Part shown: positions 1-10,819 of the stretch, piece by piece
Layout: every line of letters starts with the position of its first letter
How positions within the stretch are numbered: position 1 is the first letter of the stretch
From: Membranipora membranacea
Lineage: Eukaryota; Bryozoa; Gymnolaemata; Cheilostomatida; Membraniporidae
Direction of reading: 5' to 3'
NCBI GenBank assembly: GCA_914767715.1
Contig: OU612068.1
Coordinates: 6,572,001-6,636,000 of the forward strand
DNA length: 64,000 bases
Translations under genes and position numbers: made by a program
The notes under the pieces: model-generated
The model's database searches: none
What the model saw: the letters and a program-made list of their open reading frames with translations, nothing else
Told to the model about the DNA's origin: nothing

Positions 1-1310
1 TAAATTACACCCTATAACGTTTATTCAAAATTTTTCCGAACATTATTTTTCACAGATAACATGATAATATCTGTTCTGTTAATCTAATATTAATGTAATT
101 TTTTTTCTTTTCCTTTTCTGGGCTAATAATGTAAAAAAATTCTTTGAGAATGAAAATTATGCCAATAGAGTATTAAAAAAAGATACAATGATGAAATAAT
201 CTCAAAGTTTTCTATACAGGTACTTAGTCCTGAATTTCCATCAAATTAATTCATTGTGATGATAAACTTAGCACAATAGCACTTAGCACTTAGCACAATA
301 CAAGAAGACATTTCATCAGTTGAATTGCACATATACACATTTTTCAAAAAGCACACTCGGCCTTAGCCCAGCTTAGATGCATGAAAAGATAAGTGGCTGT
401 ATCCATTGTTAGCGTAATATTTGCCACGAGTCTCAATATTTGGGATTCTCTGATCATGTCAGCTTCAGTTCGATTTGTAACTTCTGTTACTAATCAAAGC
501 ATAAGAATCATAGACATCAATAAATAGATGCCTAATCAGTTTTTACGGTTTTTGTTATTACTGGTTCACCAAAATTAGTGGTAGGGATTTATAGCTTGTT
601 ATGTTATGTTTTTCAGCTAGCCCATTTAAGTTCATTCTAAATCATTCTTGAACAAATCCCTACCACTGATTTCTTACATACAGGGGATTCACGAAAAGTG
701 GAACGACTCCCAAGACAACTTAGGTTTCTATTGGCTCTATTTCCAAGGAGTTTGAACTGTAACTGTAACTCCCTGCTATTTCTATGATAAGAATTTAGTT
801 AGTTGACACAACTTAGAACATTATCATTGTTCAATTTATCAGATCACAAAAAACTGGGTCTGAATGTCTTATTAAAATTGTTTCAAAGGTCATTTTGTGG
901 CTGAGAATTCAATGATTTAAAACAGCTGTAAATGGGGCTTAGATGACTTGCTCAGGGGCCACACCATAGACAAAACACACAACACGTGTTGTGTGTTTTG
1001 TCTATGGGCCACACACTGCTCTTATGGCATCGCTTTGTTGGCGGATAAGAAACCGACAACAATATGTTGGATGAAAGATGCATGAGCATTCGAATCTCAT
1101 CTATATATATGGTCACTCTCCTGTGCAGACTTACATGATTGGCTAAACAAGACTCGGATCTAACTGTTACATTCATCAATATCAATATTAATCAGTGCAA
1201 ACTTCTTTTTGAAAGTTCACTTTGTATGCTGGTAAGGATCGAGCTGCCTGTATCAGATAATTTAGCTTCACCCTACTTGAAACAGGCTGTAAAATCTCGG
1301 TCTAGCAGAC
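1..1310. other. Upstream region of the dispanin gene, no gene seen
   Basis: AT-rich non-coding sequence. The only open frames are short and show no protein-like pattern. It holds the small palindromic insertion at 957-1014, annotated separately, and the unassigned promoter and 5' untranslated region of the gene whose start codon is at 1311. I could not place a TATA box or transcription start. Confidence 0.5.
957..1014. mobile_element. 42-bp perfect palindrome flanked by an 8-bp direct repeat
   Basis: Positions 965-1006 form a spacer-less perfect palindrome with 21-bp arms, beginning CATAGACAAAACACAC and centred on the dinucleotide CG at 985/986. The palindrome is flanked directly by GGCCACAC at 957-964 and again at 1007-1014. 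The ends (CATAGA...TCTATG) and the 8-bp duplication length match the 1.83 kb element at 26830-28658. The reading is that this is a minimal end-to-end remnant or miniature derivative of a terminal-inverted-repeat transposon. The palindrome and repeat are seen directly; the mobility is inferred. Confidence 0.7.
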
Positions 1311-4300
1311 ATGGATAAAGAACAGATGATGTCTCAACCTGAGTCACATGTCGCTATCGCTATCCCAACTCCTCAGGTACGTTGGAGAACAACTAGCAAG
1401 GTATATATGCATATACATGTATATATATTTTTTTTGTTAGGAGGTCATCAAGTTATTTTAAAGGTAATTAAGTTATATTCTTTTGTTTATTATGATTGCT
1501 TACATGGAATCCTCAATAAAAATGTGTAATAATTATTGTATGTAGCAGTGAGATGTCAAAAATTAAAAAAAAAACTTAGTAAGTAATTCTTGTCAGTAAA
1601 GATGAAGAATTGTCAGTGATATTATATATATTATATATACATATATACATATATATATATTATATATATATATATATTATATATACATATATTGTATTAT
1701 GGCTTTGACACATGTGGAATTAAGTGAAATCATTGTAGAACAACAGAGCTCAACAATATGCAGCCACCCATGAAGTTGCCAATGAAAGGCTCCTATCACG
1801 ATAAATGTACGAAGGAAAGACAAAAATCTAACCCTTTATTGTTCAAGTAGAAAAAATAGATCAAACATAAGCTGTTGTGCTCAAAGGCACCTCAAACAAC
1901 CTTTTTCGTTAAGTTCCCATATAGGATAAAGGAGAAGAGAGGGAAGAGACATAAATAACTTGCATATAGAGGATCGGGAGGTGGGAGGTGGAAGGTGGGA
2001 GGTGGGAGGTGAAAGGTGGGAGGTGGGACCAGTCAAATGGTTAAGGTCCTCTTTCAGAATTAATGCCATCGCAATCAGGATCATACTGGACTCCTGAAGG
2101 TGGAAAAACATTATTAAATGATTTAAAAAATATCAATACAATATCACCATTACAAATCTCATCTATAATATAGATGAGATTTGTTATTATGAATATTATT
2201 AATGAATATTATGAATATCCAAATCCAGTTTCTGAGTCGGTAAATTGAAAAAGTGGTTTCGCTTTCTGCTGTTTCAGTCTGTAAAAGACCGGGTTCTGGA
2301 AAACGCGGAAAGGCGGAAAATCAGTTTCATCGCGGAAAATCGTTTTCCGCGTTTTCGAAAATGCGGAAAATCGTTTTTCACCTTGCATTTGTTGATGGTG
2401 CTAAAAAAAACTACTGGAAAGACATTGAGGCATCACTACTGTATCATATGAGTGTTTTTGGTAGAAATCAATTGAAAAAACTTTTTTTTTTGGAAAATGC
2501 GGAAAATATTTTTTTCCTCAAAAATTGATCTCAGTGCATAGAAAATAAACTATAACCCATTAAGATATCATCCCCATCTTTTAACGGCCTGAATTTCAGG
2601 TTTTTCTTTTCTGGAAAACGCGGAAAATCGTTTTTCACCTTGAATTTGTTGATGATGCTAAAAAAAACTACTGGAAAGACATTGAGGCATCACTACTGTA
2701 TCATATGAGTGTTTTTGGTAGAAATCAATTGAAAAAGTTGTTTTTTTTGGAAAATGCGGAAAATATTTTTTTCCTCAAAAATTGATCTCAGTGCATAGAA
2801 AATGAACTGTAACCCATTAAGATATCATCCCCATCTTTTAACGGCCTGAATTTCAGGTTTTTCTTTTCTGGAAAACGCGGAAATTCGTTTTCCGCGTTTT
2901 CGAAAATGCGGAAAATCGTTTTTCACCTTGAATTTCATGATGATGCTAAAAAAAACTATCGGAAAGACATTATTTTATTGTTTCCGGGAGTTCCTACTGC
3001 GCAGTTGTTTCATACTTCACATTTGTTTCTTTCACCTTCATGAGCCCTCACTCCTTTGATCCCAATATACTGCGCTTGGTTTCTACATCAGTGTTTTGGG
3101 ACATCATATCTGTTCCACTTTGATGTAAAATTTCGAAAGATGTTGCTTTGAAACATTTTGTTGAGGGCACCATGGTAAAGCTCACTGTTGGAAGCATTTC
3201 ACTATCAATTTGATATTGCATAAGTAAACACATGACAGGATCTTGACATTCAGCCAGGATCAGTGATCACTTCGCATTGGTTATCATTCTGGCTCTATTG
3301 GATTATATTGATGGGTAAACAAGAGAAAATAGTCTCCAGCAGATCCACCACGATTGCGAGGTGAAAGCTGTCACTGCCTTCGTAAGTAAGTATTATTTAA
3401 AACTTCAGTTCAACATTTTGAAAGTTACCTGCATTTCAAGAAAATAAAAATGATACAGTAGTGCCATTGGAAGGCAAATTGTGTACTTTATGATCCAGTG
3501 TCCACAAAAGATAATATCTGCTGATTGATTTTACAAACATCAGGCTGTTGAAAGCTGGGGATGGGGTTGTAGTTCATTTTCTATGCACTGAGATCAATTT
3601 TTGAGGAAAAAAATATTTTCCGCATTTTCCAAAAAAAAAAATTTTTTCAATTGATTTCTACCAAAAACACTCATATGATACAGTAGTGATGCCTCAATGT
3701 CTTTCCAGTAGTTTTTTTTAGCATCATCAACAAATTCAAGGTGAAAAATGATTTTCCGCATTTTCGAAAACGCGGAAAACGATTTTCCGTGTTTTCCAAA
3801 AAATAAAAACCTGAAATTCAGGCCGTTAAAAGATGGGGATGATATCTTAATGGGTTACAGTTCATATACTATGCACTGAGTTCAATTTTTGAGGAAAAAA
3901 ATATTTTCCGCATTTTCCAAAAAAAAAGTTTTTTTCAATTGATTTCTACCAAAAACACTCATATGATACAGTAGTGATGCCTCAATGTCTTTCCAGTAGT
4001 TTTTTTTAGCATCATCAACAAATTCAAGGTGAAAAATGATTTTCCGCATTTTCGAAAACGCGGAAAACGATTTTCCGTGTTTTCCAAAAAAGAAAAACCT
4101 GAAATTCAGGCCATTAAAAGATGGGGATGATATCTTAATGGGTTACATTTCATTTTCTATACACTGAGATCAATTTTTGAGGAAAAAAATATTTTCCGCA
4201 TTTTCCAAAAAAATGATTTTTTCAATTGATTTTTACCAAAAACACTCATATGATACAGTGGTGATGTCTCAATGTCTTTCCAGTAGTTATTTTTAGCATC

Positions 4301-5586
4301 ATCAACAAATTCAAGGTGAAAAACGATTTTCCGCATTTTCGAAAACGCGGAAAACGATTTTCCGCATTTTCGAAAACGCGGAAAACGATTTTCCGCGATG
4401 AAACTGATTTTCCGCCTTTCCGCGTTTTCCAGAACCCGGTAAAAGACAGCAGACCCATGATAACCTGTACATCTACTAATTCTGACATGTCCTTTATGAT
4501 TTTAAGACTATATCAACATATTTTGTTCACTTTCAAGTTTTCTGGCAGCAGTTGTGATTTTATTCGCTTAATGTGCAATTTTATTAAAGGTATCTTATTA
4601 CCACTCAGCTCAAAAAACTCTACTAAAGTAGCAACTAGCAACTGTCAAACCTTATTCTGTCAATATTTCATAGGGGGATCAATGATAGAAGGTGTCTGCA
4701 GTCGGACTATATTTTGAAAATTTTTCTGGGAGACGCCCCACATATGGGAAGGCGCAGCAGAGCACCTCCCGCACCCATTCCGCCTGGGACTGCAACCTGA
4801 AAACCAATGGATACAGATTATTGTAATTTGTATCCTGTCTTTGTTACAGGGAGATCCTGAGAACTCGACATGCTGGTATGTGCTTGGTATACTCAGCTCT
4901 ATCTTTTGCTGCTGTTGCTGTGGTCTTATCGGACTCATGCATGTCATGACAGCCAAGCATGAGGCACTGCGAGGGAACATGCAGGAGTATAAGGGGCGTA
5001 TGTTTCAGGGCAAGTGTTGGGTGTCCTGGGCGATAGGCGTAGGAGTTCTCATCATTGTTGCATACGTAAGTTTCATATGCACCCAAAAGATTATGCATGT
5101 GCGTATAAGTCAGACAAACAAGTGGTTTGTCATGTACTTCTCAGTTTGCTTAGTACTGGAATGTGCTGTGAGATACCCTTTAGGAGTAAAGAAGGAAAAG
5201 TTGTCCGTTTTGCATTGGCTTGAAATAGTAAAATTTTTTGCAAACAGAATACACTCACTCCACACCTTAGTTAGTGAAATCAACCCCAAACTAACTTAAC
5301 TCTAGCTAATATTCAGTCGTTTAGGGATATCGGCTCAGCTTTTTTTCTAACTCTTGTAACTGATTGATCTTGATGGTGGTGTGATTATGCTTAGGGTAAA
5401 CTAATCAAATAGTTTATTAGGTCAGTCAATTATGTTTGTGCAATGTACTCCATAGTTTTTCTCTTCTCCCAAGTCCCATTCTGCAAATGTTAGCAAAACA
5501 ATTTGTGTTTTCTGTTGCAGCTATTGACTTGGATCGTTTTTGTATTACCTCTGCTGTATGAAGTAGGCTATGGAAGAAGGAGGTAA
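1311..5586 (+). CDS. CD225/dispanin (IFITM-like) two-pass membrane protein, 115 aa
   Basis: Three coding exons, 1311-1376, 4850-5065 and 5521-5586, join in phase 0 to give 115 residues and a TAA stop. Each junction has consensus sites (CAG|GTACG, TTACAG|GG, TAC|GTAAG, TTGCAG|CT). Residues 1-28 are a hydrophilic N-tail with a PxPQ stretch. Residues about 30-50 form a hydrophobic segment with a run of five cysteines, a likely palmitoylation cluster. Then comes a basic loop with the GNMQEYKGRMFQGKC block characteristic of the CD225 family, and a second helix of about 20 residues followed by a C-terminal RRR. Family members are small membrane proteins; vertebrate IFITMs act on membrane fusion, whereas other dispanins have varied roles. 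A specific antiviral role here is unproven. A second, less likely reading is an unrelated tetraspanin-like fragment. A polyadenylation signal lies at 5879. Confidence 0.82.
1977..2035. repeat. Purine-rich GGAGGTGG minisatellite
   Basis: About 60 bp of imperfect GGAGGTGG/GGAAGGTG repeats, almost pure purine plus T, within the dispanin intron. It is a simple tandem repeat with no coding frame. Confidence 0.7.
2152..2184. repeat. Small palindrome without a clear target duplication
   Basis: Arms of about 15 bp (ACAAATCTCATCTAT and its complement) flank a three-base spacer. No convincing direct repeat flanks it, so unlike the other small hairpins here it is called only as an inverted repeat. Confidence 0.5.
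2281..4447. mobile_element. 2.15 kb long-inverted-repeat transposon with perfect 9-bp TSD
   Basis: The element spans 2290-4438 and is flanked by the identical 9-mer GTAAAAGAC at 2281-2289 and 4439-4447. Its ends begin CGGGTTCTGGAAAACGCGG, match in inverted orientation, and stay the same for at least 60 bp. Both arms are built from reiterated units of about 280 bp containing GGAAAATGCGGAAAAT and an AT-rich part: a little over two units on the left (2300-2960) and three inverted on the right (3570-4400), around a unique core at about 2980-3560. The open frames in the arms are repeats, not a transposase. A 9-bp duplication with long structured ends fits Mutator-like (MULE) or foldback elements. 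The structure is seen; the superfamily is inferred. Confidence 0.85.
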
Positions 5587-5878
5587 AGCTGCGTACAGGC
5601 TTGAGACTACCTCTGCAAGGAGAAAGAAGAGAGATGACTTGTTTTCTAACCATTATTAGAACACTACTCCTTGCAGTATAATACAAACTCACTTTGCATA
5701 GGTTTTTAGTCAGTTTTGGACTGAATGTTACGTATTATTCTGATGTAAATTGCTGTTTTTATCACCATCATCATCATCATCGAATTCTCTAATTTTGAGG
5801 CTACCAATACGCTGTGGGACAGTATGATCTGAAGATGTACAGCAGTTATTATATCGCATTTATTATAATGGCAGATAA

Positions 5879-5884
5879 AATAAA
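5879..5884 (+). terminator. AATAAA polyadenylation signal of the dispanin gene
   Basis: AATAAA lies 293 bases after the TAA stop, within a cluster of AATAAA-like hexamers (5879-5891). It is the first good signal downstream. Confidence 0.45.
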
Positions 5885-8356
5885 AATAAATAACCATAAG
5901 AAAACGCGACGCTTATAGTAACAAGTTATCAAGGGAATACAGTTGTAAAAAATCAATGGAATGAAATGATCTGATTCCGATAGGAGGGCACGACTCTGGT
6001 TAGTGAACAGTGGACAGTGAATATTGCAAATTAGCCCCAAATTTACTTGGGTTTGCACATGGGTTCATTAGGGGAAGCACATCTACTATTGTTCCAGCAC
6101 CCTGGGTTTATCTATTCCATAGCCTGGGTTCCAGCCTGCTTTTCTTCCTGTTTTAATTAATTTCACATACCTTGTCCTACGTTTAGAGGGTGGTACTTAG
6201 CGTCTGGTGAAAGTCATTTCACATACAAATTACCCCAACAGAATCACATTTCCCTCAAATATGTTGACTGAGTGCACAACAAAGTTCCCATACGTTTTGG
6301 TAGAAAACTTTTTATATACATCTCTACAAGGATTTTTGCAAGACATAACCTTTAGCTTCAGAAAGATGTGAAAAGAGAGAATTGTGGGGGATTAAGGGTG
6401 AGGAAAGGGAAAAGAAACAACAATAAATTACATGTAGCGGATAGGCTGTTGGGATTATGCCAATGATTAAGGTAGTATTTCAGAATAAATGCAACATCAA
6501 ATACCAATAACAAAAAAAAAAAGATAATATTTATATAGTAACAAGCTATCAACAGAATACAGGTTCACAGTTGTAATAAGACGATGTGGTCACATCATGG
6601 TCCTTGGTTTGAATGTGTAGTTCATCATGTAGTTTCCCAAACAGATTTCCCCAGGAAAATATGAATATTTTACGGCATTGTTACATCCTGTTATCATGGG
6701 TTGGTTGAAACATAACTTCGCTCCTCAAGAACATATTACTCGATCTCATCAACAGTCATATTTACAGAAATTATTTGTAAACTCAAACAGCCTGAATAAA
6801 CATCTGTCCAAAATAAAAAATAAAAAGGTTATCTGACAGAAATGATGATACACTGTTATATACCAGGGAGTTAGAATCCTTATTTCAATGAGATAAACAA
6901 GTTATTAGCAGAGGCAGAGCAGGGCAGCTATCTCAAAAAATTTATTATTTCTGACATTTCAAATCAAAGTTCACTATGTGCATGTCTAACTGCCAATAAA
7001 AGTAAGCTCTGCCAGCAGCAGCAATCAATAGTTCTGTAGTCATCCTATTCTGTAATACTACATGGATTAAAGTTATTTTTATTTTACAGCGATATCAAAT
7101 ATTATTAGGCTCAATAATTGCTTTCACTGTAAGAACAATTTTAATTCAGTGACTTTTTACAGTTCAGTTTTACAATTGAAATCAGTTTTGTGTGTGAACC
7201 TTCTCGGATCCCTTTGGAATGGTTAACGAAGGTTAGTGGTATGAGAACATGTTCTCCAGAAAAAACTTCTCAAAGACTCCATGACTATTCTGGGGCTCCC
7301 TGCATAAAAAAGCAGTCTTCAATTTTTCCGGAGAAAAATAGAGCAACCTCAAATTTTAAAACTGTCATCTTCAGAATAAATTCTTCAAACCAACCGATTG
7401 ACTGGACATAAAACGGAACCTAAATCTGAAGAACTGAGTCAGCAATCAGCATTGGGCAAAGATTTATAAGTAAATATAGGTGATCATCCCTTCACTTTCA
7501 TTACGAAACGGGAAATTCTTTTTCAGGTTTCTTCATTCAAACTGCCCTAACCTTCAACATTAAAACATCCTAACTTCAATCTTCAGTAAAATAAGCAGAG
7601 AGCCCCAAGTTATTATAATGACTGAAAAGCGTTGATATCAGTTGGATGTGAATGTTCCACAGTTTAAGTGTGATTTTATCATTTTGTGGAGAAAGCTGGA
7701 ATCGAATAAATGATGCAAACTGAGCTGTACCTCATGAATCATCTTTGCCACGGTCTCTTTGTAATGTGTAGGCTTTGCAACATCTCAATCTATACTGTAG
7801 GTAGATGGAGTTGTGCTCGCTCAGAGAACAACTCTGCGTATTTAGTTAAATTGTGTCTCTACTGGCTATCCCAGCATAAATTGAGTGCTTAAACTACTGC
7901 ATAGAAAACTACAATGATGAGTTTTGAAAAATCATCTCATCTAAAACAATTCTCTTTTATTTGGATTTTTTTTGTGAAATCTGTGTTAATACCTTCATTA
8001 GCATCAAGCGGTGAAATTTTGCTGAAATTAATGATAAAAGAATAAGAAGTTGTTATTGGACTCTTGTGTAGAAATCCTTTGGGCTTTGTATGACACTTAG
8101 AGTCTCTCCGCAGAAAAAGTTATGTGGTTTTATGGATTGTAATGAAATCTGTTGAACTGATTCGCACAAAGATTTTCTCTGAGAGAGTGTGAAGAAATTT
8201 TTTTAAGAAAAAGTTTTTTAACATAAAAAAAGATTGCTTCATAATGGTGGAAAAAACTTTTTTAAATATGTAAAGCCAATTTCTCCAACAATCAAGTCAA
8301 AAAGCAAATCCTTTTATCAACAGCGTTGTGAATTTGAACTTTTTATTACAACTTAG

Positions 8357-8417
8357 ACAACAAACTAGCCTGGGCAGGCCACCCAACCCCGACAGCCTGC
8401 CCAGGCTAACAACAAAC
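8357..8417. mobile_element. 43-bp hairpin insertion, TAGCCTG family, 9-bp TSD
   Basis: Arms TAGCCTGGGCAGGC and GCCTGCCCAGGCTA (14 bp each, perfect) flank a 15-base C-rich spacer at 8366-8408. The 9-mer ACAACAAAC lies immediately on both sides, at 8357-8365 and 8409-8417. The ends and C-rich spacer resemble the hairpin at 48653-48703, which has its own, different 9-bp duplication. Two copies with different flanking duplications argue for insertion rather than chance. Confidence 0.75.
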
Positions 8418-8734
8418 CCAAAATCGATTTCTAGAAATTGATACGGTAGATTGGGCTTCTTTACTGAAAAAAAAACATAATTGCACAAGACATACTCCTT
8501 GACTGTAACTAACTATAATTTTAGCATATGTTAGCATGCTCTGCAAGCAGCACCCTCCCTGCCGCAAAATGCAAGATAAGCTGTTTATTGACTCTAGTCT
8601 GTACAGGGGCGTATATTATAAAAAATATCACTCACTGACTTTTTAGAGATGAGCATAATGATCGGGCACAGCCCGATCCACACGCCGTAGGCGTGGCGGG
8701 GAGGGTGTGGGAGGGGCGCTTAAGCACTTAACAA

Positions 8735-9510
8735 AATTATGACTTGACTTGACTGGATGTCGAAAACAAATAGACAAGACTTGACGAAAAATTGACTTTG
8801 ACTTGACTTGACTTGGGAGTTGTCCTGACTTTGGTCAAGTCAACATAAGTCAATGTGTGAAATTTTATAACATAATGTAGAAAGAGATATAGGAAGGATA
8901 ATCATAACTGAGAACCCCAACTCTGAAACCCCTACTCTGAAACCCCAACTCTGAAACCCCAACTCCAAGTCATGGAGGCTAGTAGCCACTGCCATCGACA
9001 AACCTCTCATGACCTTAGAGACATTACAAACAGGCAAATGCAAAAACCTTTTCAGAGAGAACGTTTTATCCGTCCTTAACAAATAGTGATCAATCTTGGT
9101 CTGTGTTTATTTATTTATCCTCAACCAGCTCATCTTTTTACAGCATGAAAAATTTCATTTGTCATCATTGACACAATAAAGGTACATATATACAATGAAG
9201 TAACAATGCTGAATTGCGTACACACCCATACCTTCTTTCGTTTGTGGGGAGGGGAGCAAATCCCGATTAGTAGAGCAACTCCTGAGGACCTAACTAACTC
9301 CTCCACGATTTGGAGTCACCCGGGATTGAAATAAATTCCGAGTTGATTTTCACGGTTAATGAGCGTGACTTGACTTGTAAGTCACCCATCTTTGAATTGA
9401 CTTGACTTACAAAAATCATGACTTGACTTGACTTGATGGCGAAAAAAAATAGACACCAATTGACTTGACTTGACTTGACATCGACAATGACTTGACTTGC
9501 GATGACTTGG
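8735..9510. repeat. ACTTG-type simple repeat clusters
   Basis: Two clusters, about 8735-8830 and 9365-9505, are made of repeated TTGACTTGACTTG words with interspersed non-repeat sequence. The outer edge near 9505-9525 (TTGGACCCAGGTCTG, reading inward on the other strand as CAGACCTGGG) looks like a transposon end, but I found no matching left end. Confidence 0.55.
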
Positions 9511-10277
9511 ACCCAGGTCTGCTATAAATAAATAAATATAAATATAAGGTCGGACTCTAGTACTAAGAGTTATCTCCTCTTTTTACTTCACAATTACAGC
9601 GACTATACTTTTTCAACAATTTAAGGTCACGTTTCAAGGTCAAGTCAAACAATAACATTTTTTCCAAATTCACAACAGTCACAAAATAGTCAGTCAATCT
9701 ATCTAAATACACTTTGCCATTGTATGTAAGTATACTCTGATCTTCATATTGACATTGGCCTTAGTCATCTTTAGGAGTGAGAACTGTTGATTACAACGAA
9801 TGCCAATGAAGAACCATTTCAAATAAGGAAATATATAGCATTCTTCTTCTTTTTTTTATAATTTTTGTGTAACAGTAAAATACTACTACTACTAACTAGA
9901 CTAGAGTGAGTCGTGGCTAACTACTATTTATCTAAGACTTGCTGGTTGTGTGAGTTACCTACTAAACTGTTAGATTAGTAGGGTGAATGCAGTATGACTA
10001 TTTCACTGGGGGTACAGTCTTAGCTAATGATTAGACTGTACTTAGTAGCCAGCCCAATGTGTTGGCTCTGAGCCAAAATCATATTCATTGGCCCAATTTG
10101 TTGGCTCACAGCCAACACAGTGGCAAGTACAATCCTAGTTAATACTCCTCAGCCACAACTGCATACACGCTCACCAGACTAGCTAGTGAGTGATAACAGA
10201 GATGTTTGTTATTATTATAATATCAATACTAAGACAGTAGTTGATTGTGAGTTGATTAATTCAGAGCTGTTCCGCTA

Positions 10278-10398
10278 TGGTTCCCTTGGCCTTACATGCT
10301 TTTACTTTGCCGATGTCCAGTATCAACCACTCGAAAACACCATTTGTATTGGGTGGGTGGACATTGGCAAAGTAAAGGCATGTGAGTCCCAGGGGCCC
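10278..10398. repeat. Imperfect inverted repeat (hairpin about 120 bp)
   Basis: The left arm ACATGCTTTTACTTTGCC and the right arm GGCAAAGTAAAGGCATGT are nearly complementary and extend by about ten bases on each side, around a loop of roughly 50 bases. No target duplication was found. The open frames on both strands across it result from this symmetry. Confidence 0.6.
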
Positions 10399-10819
10399 AT
10401 GTGTTCCACCTGATAGAGCAAGATTCTTTCAAGATGTTATACACTACTGTGATGTTGACACGCCACAGAAAATACAGTAGTGCAAAAATAGGAAGCATTG
10501 ACATCAAAGCTGCCTACTGCTCATTGTCTGTTCATATTATGATAAACCTATATCATGAATATATGAATTATGAATATAGTATATATCCAACGTACCCCAA
10601 TCTGCTTATGTTTTGCAAGTATGACAATTGTCAATTTAGGGTGTCATTCATGTCACAAACCGCAATGACACAGTTTTATCGTCTACTCGTGAGCATATGT
10701 AGCATCACTTTGCCGCTACAAGACATTTTTCTGAGCTTTCAAAATAGCTAGTAAAGGCTAAAAGCATCACCCACTTGCTCTATATGTTCATATATTTATG
10801 ATTTTGTAGATCGAGAGTC

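Larger units (their letters stand above)
1377..4849 (+). other. First intron of the dispanin gene, transposon-bearing
   Basis: A 3.47 kb intron, about sixteen times longer than the central exon. It contains AT-rich simple sequence near 1620-1695, a G/A-rich minisatellite at 1977-2035 and a complete inverted-repeat transposon at 2290-4438. No exon was recognised inside it. The other intron of this gene, 5066-5520, is ordinary in size. Confidence 0.7.
5900..10800. other. Intergenic region, no gene recognised
   Basis: About 4.9 kb without an open frame that resembles a protein or a convincing exon pair. It holds the TAGCCTG hairpin insertion at 8357-8417, ACTTG-type satellite at 8735-9510, a short GAAACCCCAACTCT minisatellite near 8905-8970, and an imperfect hairpin at 10278-10398. 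The 5' untranslated exon of the zinc-finger gene probably lies in its last kilobase, since TTTTGTAG at 10803-10810 looks like an acceptor. Confidence 0.5.

Noticed and set aside
2245-2528. Open frames of 68 and 91 codons, and similar ones at 4246-4717
   Set aside because: They lie in the inverted-repeat arms of the transposon and repeat with them. No transposase or other domain is visible.
4660-4980. 106-codon open frame on the minus strand
   Set aside because: It overlaps the central exon of the dispanin gene, whose plus-strand reading matches CD225 and splices in phase.
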